Shown here piece after piece: positions 18,513 to 27,203 of a stretch of DNA of 64,000 bases. The first letter of the stretch is position 1; every line of letters begins with the position of its first letter. Both the position numbers and the translations under genes were made by a program. The notes below the pieces were generated by a model. The model was not told the origin of the DNA, ran no database searches, and saw only the letters and a program-made list of their open reading frames with translations. Source of the DNA: Coxiellaceae bacterium (GTDB taxonomy: Bacteria > Pseudomonadota > Gammaproteobacteria > Coxiellales > Coxiellaceae); contig WTGG01000018.1 in the NCBI GenBank assembly GCA_011523685.1, positions 1 through 64,000 of the forward strand, given 5' to 3'.

Positions 18513-20051
18513 TTAGGATCTAGGCTGAGATCGGCGTCTACCACCAGCCTTTGAAGCCGAGCTTCGCTTGGCTGGTCGACCACGACCACCTGATGGTCGA
18601 CCCGCTCCAGAAGCACGTTGTGATGATGAACCACCATTTGAGCGCCTTGGACCACCTCGAGAACGCCCACCAGAAGCTCTTGAGCCACGTGAACGACGAC
18701 GATGTGAACCTCTGTCTTCTGGCTCAGCCATGATCTCTTGATCAGGCAACGGATTTGACTCTTCCAATAGGTACGCCAATGCGGCAGCAATATCTTCTGC
18801 ATCACAATCACTGTCTGCCATAATACCGTCCACAACATGACGATAAGGATGGTACTTCTTGCTTTTATGAATGATATTGACAACTTTTTCAGCTAATTGC
18901 TGGCGACGCAACTCACTCATTTCTTCAACAGATGGCGCTGAAATCACAGGGATAGGTTGCTTTAAAACTTGCTCAATCGCTGTTAATAAATGATGCTCAC
19001 GAGAAGACACAAACAAGAAAGCCTTACCTTGTCGACCAGCGCGCCCTGTTCGTCCGATACGATGAATATAAGACTCAGGATCACAAGGAATATCATAGTT
19101 AAATACATGAGTGATACGATCAACATCAATTCCACGTGCTGCAACATCCGTTGCCACAACAATGTCTAATGACCCCTTCTTTAGACGCCCCAAAACCTTC
19201 TCACGCATAGATTGACTCATGTCACCATTTAAAGCTGCCGCCGCATAACCCCGTGCTTGTAATTTCTCTGCTAATTCTGCAGACAACGTTTTTGTGCGTG
19301 CAAAAATAATCGCGCCATTTACAGGTTCAACTTCAAGGAATCGTGTCAAAACATCTAATTTATGAGTCCGAGAGACACGAACACAATACTGATCAATAGC
19401 GCTCACCGAACTTTCTTGCGGCTTAATGTGCACTTTTTTAGGGTTATTTAAATAACGTTTAGCAATGTTCTGAATAGCCGGTGGCATGGTGGCAGAAAAC
19501 AAGGCAGTTTGGTGCTCGCCGGGGACTTGCTCTAATATCCACTCAACATCTTCTTTGAAGCCCATCTTTAGCATTTCATCGGCTTCATCCAATACTAAGG
19601 TTTTCAACGCATCCATTTGTAATGTGCCTCGACGTAAATGGTCCATCACACGACCCGGTGTACCAACAATGACATGACTTCCACGCTTCAGGGCTTTTAA
19701 TTGCACTTGATAATCTTGCCCACCATAAATGGGGGTCACAAAAAACTTTGATAGCTTTTTCGAATAACTTTTAAAGGCTTCAGCGACCTGAATGGCCAAT
19801 TCACGTGTTGGCGCAATCACCAATGCTTGAGGCTGACAGATTTTGACATCCATATTCGCCAAAATGGGCAAAGCAAATGCTGCTGTTTTACCCGTTCCAG
19901 TTTGTGCTTGTGCAAGCACATCATCACCTGACAATAATAAAGGTATACTGCTTTCCTGAACAGGAGTGGGGGTTTCGTAACCTAAAGCAGACAAAGTGGA
20001 CAATAAGGAAGAAGGCAAACCCAAGTCTGCAAATGTTTGATTCGTTGACAT
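18513..20051 (-). CDS. deaD: DEAD-box ATP-dependent RNA helicase, DeaD/CsdA-like
   Basis: 512 residues. All helicase motifs are in order: AQTGTGKTAAF (I), PTRELAIQ (Ia), GTPGRV (Ib), LDEADEML (II), SATMP (III), IIFARTKT (IV), VATDVAARGID (V) and YIHRIGRTGRAG (VI). Spacing and the text around GRVMDHLRRGTLQ match DeaD rather than RhlE or SrmB. The C-terminal 90 residues are an Arg/Gly/Ser-rich tail, probably a flexible RNA-binding region; the protein is about 115 residues shorter than E. coli DeaD, mostly in that tail. Such proteins unwind structured RNA during ribosome assembly and cold adaptation. It stands alone, divergent from the CDF exporter. Confidence 0.9.
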   Translation of the reverse strand: MSTNQTFADLGLPSSLLSTLSALGYETPTPVQESSIPLLLSGDDVLAQAQTGTGKTAAFALPILANMDVKICQPQALVIAPTRELAIQVAEAFKSYSKKLSKFFVTPIYGGQDYQVQLKALKRGSHVIVGTPGRVMDHLRRGTLQMDALKTLVLDEADEMLKMGFKEDVEWILEQVPGEHQTALFSATMPPAIQNIAKRYLNNPKKVHIKPQESSVSAIDQYCVRVSRTHKLDVLTRFLEVEPVNGAIIFARTKTLSAELAEKLQARGYAAAALNGDMSQSMREKVLGRLKKGSLDIVVATDVAARGIDVDRITHVFNYDIPCDPESYIHRIGRTGRAGRQGKAFLFVSSREHHLLTAIEQVLKQPIPVISAPSVEEMSELRRQQLAEKVVNIIHKSKKYHPYRHVVDGIMADSDCDAEDIAAALAYLLEESNPLPDQEIMAEPEDRGSHRRRSRGSRASGGRSRGGPRRSNGGSSSQRASGAGRPSGGRGRPAKRSSASKAGGRRRSQPRS

Positions 20052-20341
20052 AAAATGTTCTCTTTATTCAATGGACACCATAAAAAATTCAGACGCAGAT
20101 GACTGGCTACGTCATGACCCATCACAATCACTGTTATATTGTTGGCATTCCTTGCTCGATCACCTAGAAATCGCACGATACGCTATTCGGTCAAGAAAAA
20201 CTGCGAGAGACTAAAGGTGGACCGAGTATACGGTGACTTCAGCCAAATGTCACTTTTTAAACAAAACTTTTTATCCCCGCAAAGTCACTAGACAGACACT
20301 ATCAAGCGGACCATAATGATGAAAATTCAGGAGATCTCCAA

Positions 20342-21478
20342 ATGCATTCAAATACTTACATCACTACTCGACGTGTCTCCATCATCAGTGCAATCATTAA
20401 TTTCATACTCGCTATCTGCAAAATACTCATCGGTTACGTGGGCTACTCCCAAGCACTCATCACCGATGGCATACACTCACTATCTGATGTCATCAGTGAT
20501 GGCCTCGTCGTATTTGCTGCGAAAGCCAGTGTCCAAGCACCAGATGATGAACACCCTTACGGCCACCATCGTATTGAAACCATCGCCGTGATTATCATTG
20601 CTCTTATATTACTGGCAGTCGGCTTATCGTTTCTATATCCAGCTCTTAACCACTTGATCAATAAGTCCAGCTTCACTCAACCCAGTTTATTGGTATTGGT
20701 GATGGCAGTAGTTTCTGTATTCGCTAATGAAATATTATTTCGCTACTGCTTACGTGAAGGGCAACGGATTCAATCATCATTACTCATCTCTAATGCTTGG
20801 CATAACCGCAGTGATGCTCTCATCTCTTTAATTGTGATTGCCAGCATGATAGGCGGCTACATGGGATGGCCTTTTCTGGATGCCGTTGGTGCCGCGATTA
20901 TCTCCTTGATCATCATCTATGTAGCGATAAAAATGCTGTGGAAAAGCGGTAATGAATTAATCGATGCTGCTACTGATCCTGAAACCATTCAAACTATTCA
21001 AGAAAATATAGAACAAACACCCGGCGTGGTAGCTGTTCATAACTTGAGAACACGACATCACGGCCATCGCATTTTTGTCGATGTGCACGTACAAGTTTCT
21101 CCGCTCATTAGTGTGTCAGAAGGCCATTACATCGCCGATACAGCTGAACAACGTATTCGACAAGCCGTACCTGCTATTCAAGACGTAGCTATCCACATTG
21201 ACCCTGAAGACGACTCAGTAGCTCCCAATGTGTTACATCACGCTAACCGTCAGCAAATCGAGCAAGAAGTACAGCAAACATTACAGGATATTGAAACCTC
21301 GATAACCATCCATCAAATCACCTTGCACTACCTTGAGGGACAACTCAGTGCTGAATTATTACTTCAGACTACAACGTCATCATCTAGCACATATCTAACT
21401 GAGATCACTCACCTTGAACAGAAAGTCATTGCAAATACAGCACTGAATCACTGTCACATTTACATCCGAACAAGTTAG
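20342..21478 (+). CDS. CDF-family metal cation efflux protein (FieF/CzcD-like)
   Basis: 378 residues, about six membrane segments. The metal sites of cation diffusion facilitators are visible: HSLSDVISD in TM2, DDEHPYGHHRIET in the following loop and HNRSDALISL in TM5. A cytoplasmic C-terminal domain (VAVHNLRTRHHGHRIFVDVHV) follows; the last 85 residues extend beyond the usual 300-residue FieF. It exports Zn2+, Fe2+ or similar in exchange for protons; the metal cannot be told from sequence. AGGAG sits eight bases before the ATG. sbcB follows eight bases after its stop, probably in one operon. Confidence 0.88.
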   Translation: MHSNTYITTRRVSIISAIINFILAICKILIGYVGYSQALITDGIHSLSDVISDGLVVFAAKASVQAPDDEHPYGHHRIETIAVIIIALILLAVGLSFLYPALNHLINKSSFTQPSLLVLVMAVVSVFANEILFRYCLREGQRIQSSLLISNAWHNRSDALISLIVIASMIGGYMGWPFLDAVGAAIISLIIIYVAIKMLWKSGNELIDAATDPETIQTIQENIEQTPGVVAVHNLRTRHHGHRIFVDVHVQVSPLISVSEGHYIADTAEQRIRQAVPAIQDVAIHIDPEDDSVAPNVLHHANRQQIEQEVQQTLQDIETSITIHQITLHYLEGQLSAELLLQTTTSSSSTYLTEITHLEQKVIANTALNHCHIYIRTS

Positions 21479-21486
21479 GCATAGAG

Positions 21487-22890
21487 ATGACACAGCACAC
21501 CGCAACGTATTTATTTTATGATTTAGAAACCACCGGACTCAATCCTTGTTTTGACCAAGTGTTACAATTTGCCGCTATCCGAACTGACCTATCATTGAAT
21601 GAAATTGAACGACACGAAATTCGCGTTAAACTGAACGCTGATATCATTCCTTCACCGCATGCCATCATTACTCATCGTATTGGTTGGGGCGACATGCAAC
21701 ACGGTGACAGTGAATACGATGCCATACAACGTATTCATACACTATTCAACACACCAGGTACTATCAGTGTCGGCTATAATACGCTAGGTTTTGATGACGA
21801 GTTTTTACGCTTTAGTTTCTACCGTAATTTACTACCACCTTACACGCATCAATACGCCAACCAATGCGGTCGTATGGACATACTACCTATTACAGCACTT
21901 TACTATCTCTACAAACCCGACATTATCCAATGGCCCATCATTGAAGGCGTCAGACGTTTAAAATTAGAAGGCCTTAATGCCAGCAATCACTGGGTCGATG
22001 GTGTGAGTCACGATGCACTAGTTGATGTTGAAGTGACCATTGCATTAGCCAAAGAACTCTATCGAGAAAAAGCACTATGGGATTATGCAGTTGGCTTTTT
22101 TCAAAAAGCCACGGACTCTGCTCGCCTGCATCAATTAAGCACTGGCATAGCTAACAACAATACCCACTACCCGCAAGGCTTACTCACCAGCCTACGTTGC
22201 GGTTATGCCAAACAATTGCAACAACCTGTGCTAGGCTTAGGGCAACACCGCCATTATAAAAACCAAACACTGTGGCTAGCCTTGGATCAGACTGAATTAA
22301 AGCAAGCAACGTTGGATAACTTTACTGATAAAACCCGTGTTATTCGTAAAAAAGTCGCTGAAGCACCCATCATCCTACCAACAAAACAACGCTTTCTCGA
22401 TCGACTAACCCCAGAACGATTACAAGTCATGCAAGCCAACCTTGCATGGCTTGAGACTCAACCTGACTTGCTACAAACGTTATGCGATTATTACCTCGAA
22501 CAGACCTACCCAGAAGTAGAACACATCGACTGCGATGCCGCTTTATATCAAATTGGATTCCCTAGCCGTGAAGAAGAACAATTATTTCAGCAATTTCATC
22601 AAGTTCCACCTGACAAAAAATGGCAAGTGGCACAACGTTTTCCACATGCCATTAGACAACAGCAAGCTGTGCGAATTTTACAGCGGAACTTTGATCAAGC
22701 TTTTTCGAACACAGAACAAGACACGACGTTTTCTGCTAAAACGCAGGACTACCGCAGTTCCAAAAAATACACGCAACAGGATGCACTCAATGATATCAAG
22801 AGCATCGATCAAAGCACTCTTGATAACCAACAATGCAGCTTACTGCAAGAATTGCAACAACAATTAATAGCTGTTGCAGGCATTTCCTAA
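21487..22890 (+). CDS. sbcB: Exodeoxyribonuclease I
   Basis: 467 residues, as in E. coli (475). The DEDDh exonuclease core is present: FYDLETTGLNP (first acidic pair), GYNTLGFDDEFLR and HDALVDVEVTIALAKEL (final His/Asp). SH3-like and C-terminal helical domains follow. The enzyme degrades single-stranded DNA 3' to 5' and acts with RecJ and mismatch repair. Its last 470 bases were copied downstream (23558-23788 and 26248-26310), so the real gene survives intact beside its broken copy. Confidence 0.92.
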   Translation: MTQHTATYLFYDLETTGLNPCFDQVLQFAAIRTDLSLNEIERHEIRVKLNADIIPSPHAIITHRIGWGDMQHGDSEYDAIQRIHTLFNTPGTISVGYNTLGFDDEFLRFSFYRNLLPPYTHQYANQCGRMDILPITALYYLYKPDIIQWPIIEGVRRLKLEGLNASNHWVDGVSHDALVDVEVTIALAKELYREKALWDYAVGFFQKATDSARLHQLSTGIANNNTHYPQGLLTSLRCGYAKQLQQPVLGLGQHRHYKNQTLWLALDQTELKQATLDNFTDKTRVIRKKVAEAPIILPTKQRFLDRLTPERLQVMQANLAWLETQPDLLQTLCDYYLEQTYPEVEHIDCDAALYQIGFPSREEEQLFQQFHQVPPDKKWQVAQRFPHAIRQQQAVRILQRNFDQAFSNTEQDTTFSAKTQDYRSSKKYTQQDALNDIKSIDQSTLDNQQCSLLQELQQQLIAVAGIS

Positions 22891-22925
22891 ACAGAGACCT
22901 ATACTACAATTGCCTCATGGTAGCA

Positions 22926-23372
22926 TCACACGCAAACTTGAACATTAGTTGGAATAAAAACCCAACCTGCTTGTTTGGCCGCTGCGGACATTTGATTAAG
23001 TTGTTGGTTTGTCAGACGAGGACATACTCCTGAACCACGTGTACAAATTGGAGGTTGACTACTTAGATTGATCCTAACATTATAACAACTGTTTCGTTGG
23101 GCACACACATTGCTGCTTGCGTGGCGTGATGGACCACACGACATAACGTTTTCATTGGCCAGACGAAAACCACTCCGAGCCATCCATTTTTTCAACCGGT
23201 TTATATCTTCACTTTTGATCCTTTGTCCATTGTCTAATTGCATAACCCTGACGACACAACGGGTTTCAATATTACATGACCTCAAGTTTTCTAAATCACT
23301 ATTAGCTGATGACAAAGAGGGCACTAGAGACCCAATCATCAACAACACCTAATAAATACACACTTTTAACAT
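22926..23372 (-). pseudogene. Secreted Cys-rich protein with two tandem repeats, stop codon in signal peptide
   Basis: From the ATG at 23372 the frame reads MLKVCIY, then TAG at codon 8 (23351-23349), then VLLMIGSLVPSLSSANSD: a normal signal peptide with an in-frame stop in its middle. The mature part, about 120 residues, has two copies of one unit: QRIKSEDINRLKKWMARSGF...VMSC and PRLTNQQLNQMSAAAKQAGW...VQVC, each ending in Cys, with eight Cys overall. I know no such family. Translation could restart at GTG 23348 or at ATG 23339 (with AGGTG upstream), but the remaining leader is too short for good export. Hence I call it probably inactivated, with re-initiation possible. Confidence 0.55.
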
Positions 23373-23557
23373 AAGAAGTCTACTTATTTTTCATAACAAT
23401 ACATCTGAATTATAGACAATAAAAAAACTCGCATGATAACAACCATAAAAATAATGACACATTCACTTAGAATAAGAAGATAATAGTAATAAATATTATA
23501 TAAAAATAAATCATATAAAAAATACCCCTATCAACGACAGCCCATCTCAAAAATATG

Positions 23558-23788
23558 AGTCGCAAGCTAATCTTGCATGGCTTGAGAATCAACCTGACTT
23601 ACTACAAACATCATTAGACAACAGAAAGCTGTGCGAATTTCACAGCGGAACTTTGATCAAGCTTTTTCGAACACAGAACAAGACACGACGTTTTCTGCTA
23701 AAACGCAGGACTATCGCAGTTCCAAAAAATACACGCAACAGGATACACTCGATGATATTAAGAGCATCAATCAAAGCACTCTTGATAA
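23558..23788 (+). pseudogene. Duplicated 3' fragment of sbcB (left part)
   Basis: Matches sbcB bases about 22428-22480, then jumps to 22651-22826, so about 170 bases of the source are missing. The second block is nearly identical to sbcB, with only a few substitutions in about 175 bases, which means the copy is recent. It ends abruptly at CTTGATAA; the rest of the copy resumes 2.46 kb further on. No product is expected. Confidence 0.85.
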
Positions 23789-23930
23789 GTCACCGGGCAT
23801 GTTTTTATGATTTCTTCTCATTAAAGATAATAATCCTCGTTCCTAAATATTTTAAACGGTTGTTAACTTGTGTTCCTTAAGTTAAATCAGCGCCTTTTTA
23901 ACTCCTTTGAGGAAGCATCGCCTCAATATC

Positions 23931-24797
23931 CTATAAATCCCAATCGTTAGATGACGCCTTTTCGATAGTAATAGTCCTCCCTGTATTCCCGCTAAATATG
24001 TTAGCATAACCCAATCGAATCACGTGTTTTGGAGGAATTGTGAGAAAATGAACACCTTCCTCCCCAGATTGAGTAAGGTGAGGCTTCATATAATTTGATT
24101 GTTTATGTTCTTTAAGGCTATTAATTTTATTCTGCAAGGAATTGGGAATTAATATTGTTGTTGCTAATACGCCCATTGGTAGTGCCACCCAGTTGAAAGC
24201 GCTGAGGTTATTACAGTCAATAGAATCATCATCGTCATAAAGAGTGCTCATAAATGAGTTAAATACAAATGATGGAATGACCCCTGGTACAACCTTCACA
24301 CAAAAAAAGTAAATAAAACCGAAACACTGTGCTAAATTTTCACAATAATTTAATACCGGGTAGACAGCCTCATTCTCTTTAAGTTGATATTCAAGTTTTT
24401 CTTATCACACGATATAGAAAGAAACTGACGAGCAAATGCGATATTAATGAAGAAAAAAAAACATGGATTCTTCTAACATTAAGGATTGACGACCTTCTGG
24501 CTCAAAATTTCTATCATTGACACAAGAGCTGTAGGATCATCGAATAATTGTACTACCACCAATGAGCACTGTCGAAGCAAAAGATGCAGCAATCTAATTG
24601 CTAACAGTAAGAAAGTTAGCCTTATTATCTTTATCCCACCAATGGTACGAGGAATAAAATAATTTTACTACATCACCGAAAAAATGACTTACGCGCTGCT
24701 GACAAGAATCATTATCAGCGTTGCCAGACAGGTTATTATAAGGAATTTCTACCCGCTAAAAATAACTCCTAGAATCTTGCATAATAGCTTTCCTCAT
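23931..24797 (-). pseudogene. Decayed membrane protein gene
   Basis: From ATG 24797 to the TGA/TAA region at 23931 a single frame spans 289 codons and is clearly protein-like, but is broken by TAG at codon 14, TAG at codon 68 and TGA at codon 87. A T9 run near 24460 and an A-rich run near 24400 appear to shift the frame out and back. Readable parts include DNDSCQQRVSHFFGDVVKLF, HWWDKDNKANFLTV, NDRNFEPEGRQSLMLEES, then VYPVLNYCENLAQCFGFIYF and FNWVALPMGVLATTILIP. The last 122 codons remain open. At least two membrane segments are visible. Not a family I recognise; no functional product is expected. Confidence 0.65.
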
Positions 24798-25238
24798 TGC
24801 TAACAGTAAGCAGTAATTATATCAATAATAAACTCGGGAAATAGATATGAATCATCATAACTGCGTTACCAGAAAAGAAACAATCGAAACATGCAGGCAA
24901 TAAATATAAAATGGTTTACTGTGATGGGGCTTGTTTCTGGGCAAGGAGGACATTGAAAACTCAAGCGTTTTCCCGATGATCGCCTTGCCACGTATGGTAA
25001 GTCTGGGGGTGTTTAGTCTGATGTTGTTGCGACAGAATATCTGTTTCCAGCTTGTTAGAACGGTGTCTTCACTTCAGTTTAATCTGTTCTGACAAGCTTA
25101 ATAAAGTAGACTCTTATCAAAATTCCATAGTAATAATGCTTCATGATATTCATCTTTCTTTTAATGAGGCGCAGCTCCATGATTTCAACGTAATATTGTT
25201 AAGAGTCTAGTTTATGTAATTCGTGTGACGCATACGCT
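24798..25238. other. 441-bp stretch with possible decayed coding sequence
   Basis: No intact gene. On the plus strand, from ATG 24924 to TAA at 25082, one frame reads MGLVSGQGGH, KLKRFPDDRLATYGKSGGV, SDVVATEYLFPAC and NGVFTSV, separated by TGA, TAG and TAG. This looks like an old coding remnant but I cannot assign it. The remainder is unremarkable. Confidence 0.3.
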
Positions 25239-25634
25239 TTATTGTCTAAGAGATGAATATGGTTCTTCCACAGTCACACAATTACCAGAGTTATCAGATG
25301 ATCCTATTTTATAATAATACTGATCTGACAAAGAGCCTTTTGTTACATCTAGCTTACATGAATACTCTGCCCTCGATATAGTTACCTCTTTCGCTGACTC
25401 AGCAAAATCTCGGTTATATGCAAAAGATTTATATTCAGAGGGTAATTTTCTATTTCCTACTGTAACATAAAAATCATCGGAATAATTTCCAGACACATAA
25501 CATGCAACTTCTTCATCAAAGTCCCCAACTGCTTTTGCTGCATTACAATCATAGTCACTGGTATAGATCTCAGCATAGACAGATGAAAACATCAAGAATG
25601 ACGTGGTAAATAGCGCTGTAATTAGCATTTTCAT
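25239..25634 (-). CDS. Small secreted protein with four mature cysteines
   Basis: 131 residues. A clean Sec signal peptide (MKMLITALFTTSFLMFSSVYA, cleavage after VYA near residue 21 if counted from the first Met) precedes a polar mature part with four cysteines (DYDCNAAKA, EVACYVSG, YSCKLDV, SGNCVTVEE), likely two disulfides. AGGA lies seven bases before the first ATG, with a second ATG two codons on. Unknown family; periplasmic or extracellular. It is one of only two intact genes inside the insertion that splits the sbcB copy. Confidence 0.65.
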   Translation of the reverse strand: MKMLITALFTTSFLMFSSVYAEIYTSDYDCNAAKAVGDFDEEVACYVSGNYSDDFYVTVGNRKLPSEYKSFAYNRDFAESAKEVTISRAEYSCKLDVTKGSLSDQYYYKIGSSDNSGNCVTVEEPYSSLRQ

Positions 25635-25837
25635 TTTCTTATCCTATTTTATTATTGACACTTGTATTATAGTACAAATATCAAGAAGAAAAAAAATCTT
25701 TCAACTTCATGTTTTTTTAAATATTTTCATCTGATGGCTTATTTTCCGACCATTATATGGCGCTTTAAAGAGCTTTCATGTGTCTGTACTATTCACAATC
25801 GTGAGCGTCATAATTTAAATTATGTATTACACTATAA

Positions 25838-26167
25838 CTAAGGCTTTCTTCCGTAATTTTTCAACCGATCTATTGCGCTTTGAACTTTAGGTGACTTAGT
25901 ATCAAGTCTGGTATTCTTTAATAAAGAATGTGCTTGCATGAGCAGTGACTGGCCTTGATCTGTTTTTCGGAATCTTTTTGATTGGGTTGATTTAAGCACG
26001 TTTGCATCATATTCAAGTGCGAAACCATCTTGCTTAAGAACCTCTGACATACTCTCTGGATCACCCTTAAGTTTCTCTGAAGGAAATTTTAGCGCTAATC
26101 CATTCTGGCTCACTACTGCATATAATATTACACGAACAGTCTTGTAGTACCCGTTGCTTTCTGCCAT
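25838..26167 (-). CDS. Small DUF4116-like protein
   Basis: 109 residues with a near-perfect ribosome site (AAGGAGTAAGAA then ATG). Residues about 17-55 read YAVVSQNGLALKFPSEKLK followed by MSEVLKQDGFALEYDA, which is the DUF4116 pattern (A.V.QNG.AL.Y.SE.LK). DUF4116 repeats occur in large numbers in Legionellales, chlamydia-like and amoeba-associated bacteria; their function is not established. The C-terminal half is basic and helical. It shares this repeat type with the 1309-residue protein at 1888. Intact, inside the insertion splitting the sbcB copy. Confidence 0.65.
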   Translation of the reverse strand: MAESNGYYKTVRVILYAVVSQNGLALKFPSEKLKGDPESMSEVLKQDGFALEYDANVLKSTQSKRFRKTDQGQSLLMQAHSLLKNTRLDTKSPKVQSAIDRLKNYGRKP

Positions 26168-26247
26168 TTCTTACTCCTTGGTTATGAAAAACCAAAGTAT
26201 GTCCAAGTTAAATTATTTAGCTAGGGTGTAGTTAATACTACGCTTAC

Positions 26248-26310
26248 CTTGATAACGAACAACGCAACTTACTGCAAGAATTGCAACAGTAACTAATGGC
26301 TGTTGAAACA
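26248..26310 (+). pseudogene. Duplicated 3' fragment of sbcB (right part)
   Basis: Continues the sbcB copy that stops at 23788: CTTGATAAC-AACAA-GC, then CTTACTGCAAGAATTGCAAC, then TAATGGCTGTTG, matching sbcB 22819-22880 with several substitutions. The frame ends in TAA shortly after. The match fades before the original stop codon. Confidence 0.75.
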
Positions 26311-26317
26311 TCAAATC

Positions 26318-27080
26318 AAGTGGAATAAATACCGCTGTGACATCGATGATCGACTATTCATTTCCACTCCCGCTATCAAAACCTCACTTATAGAGAGTAG
26401 CGCCTCATTTGCAATTGATAAAAAAATGAAAGACGAGCTAGTCAAACAAGGGATTCCTTTTCGAACACCCTAACCCGAGCCACGTTATTGCACTGCAAAT
26501 TGCACCCACTTTTGGGGTAATAATACCACTATTGTCAAACCTTCCTATTGCTTTTAGCCTTATTACTGTCCTGTGCTTAATCGCGCATTGCTTAGTAGCA
26601 TCACGTTATTCTTTTAATAGCTACCCATATAACCTGCATCTTGATAACGCTAAAACTACGATCATCGGATTGTTTTTAGGCATTGCTACGTTCAAAGCTT
26701 GTATTGATACCGAGTTTTATATACGTTCAATGGCTGTTGCGACAACGGTAACTGCTTGGTCCTTTTTCATCTGATCGCTAAAACATCATATAGAACATGG
26801 GACAACTTCCATACTAAGATCTGCGAATCAGTGGTGGATTAACATTGGATTTCAGCAGTTTATCAGTATCTTTCTTATAATAAGTAGCTTATATAGTATT
26901 GATCAACTCTTTGGCTCCGACCAAGCCGTGAGATGTACACTGAGAACACTAGCAGCCGCAGCTATTATCATGACAATCGATGTCGTTATGAAACGACTGA
27001 ACTCATGCCGGTTCTTTGCGAGCTCTAGACATGTAGAACAAAATCATGTTCAAGAAATCAATGAACAACCATCGCCTTAA
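26318..27080 (+). pseudogene. Broken polytopic membrane protein gene
   Basis: Two lesions separate three protein-like blocks. Block 1 (26318-26473) reads KWNKYRCDIDDRLFISTPAI...KDELVKQGIPFRTP and stops. Around 26460 a shift into another frame continues as EHPNPSHVIALQIAPTFGVI, followed by the membrane-rich block 2 from TTG 26532. This block ends at TGA 26772-26774, yet the same frame resumes as SLKHHIEHGTTSILRSANQ, then GFQQFISIFLIISSLYS and a basic tail to TAA 27080. Four or five membrane segments would result if repaired. I do not recognise the family. Adjacent to the sbcB duplicate and probably part of the same scrambled region. Confidence 0.6.
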
Positions 27081-27203
27081 CCGGGGAACTACTGATCCAT
27101 AACAACCTGACTACTGCATAAAATCATTCATCCGAGCGCAAAAATCTCACCTGATGATCAAAAAAACCTAGGATTAAAATGATAGCAAGCCGAAAAAGAC
27201 AAA

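Larger units (their letters stand above)
23789..26247. other. 2.46-kb insertion splitting the sbcB duplicate
   Basis: The left and right parts of the sbcB copy both carry CTTGATAA (23781-23788 and 26248-26255), although the source has it once. An 8-bp duplication of this kind is what a transposition event leaves. The stretch contains one dead membrane-protein gene, one secreted-protein gene and one DUF4116 gene, all on the minus strand, but no transposase or integrase and no clear terminal inverted repeats. It may be a non-autonomous element or a repair-mediated insertion with microhomology. Confidence 0.55.

Noticed and set aside
22535-22867. 110-residue plus-strand frame inside sbcB, partly repeated at 23653-23880
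   Set aside because: It is the +1 frame of sbcB; the second copy arises because the same DNA was duplicated.
24597-24810. Two copies of ATTGCTAACAGTAAG about 200 bases apart
   Set aside because: A 15-base exact match is expected by chance about once or twice in a window of this size; no further similarity around them.
23789-26247. Complete insertion sequence or integron
   Set aside because: No transposase, integrase or recognisable terminal inverted repeats; kept only as a possible non-autonomous insertion.
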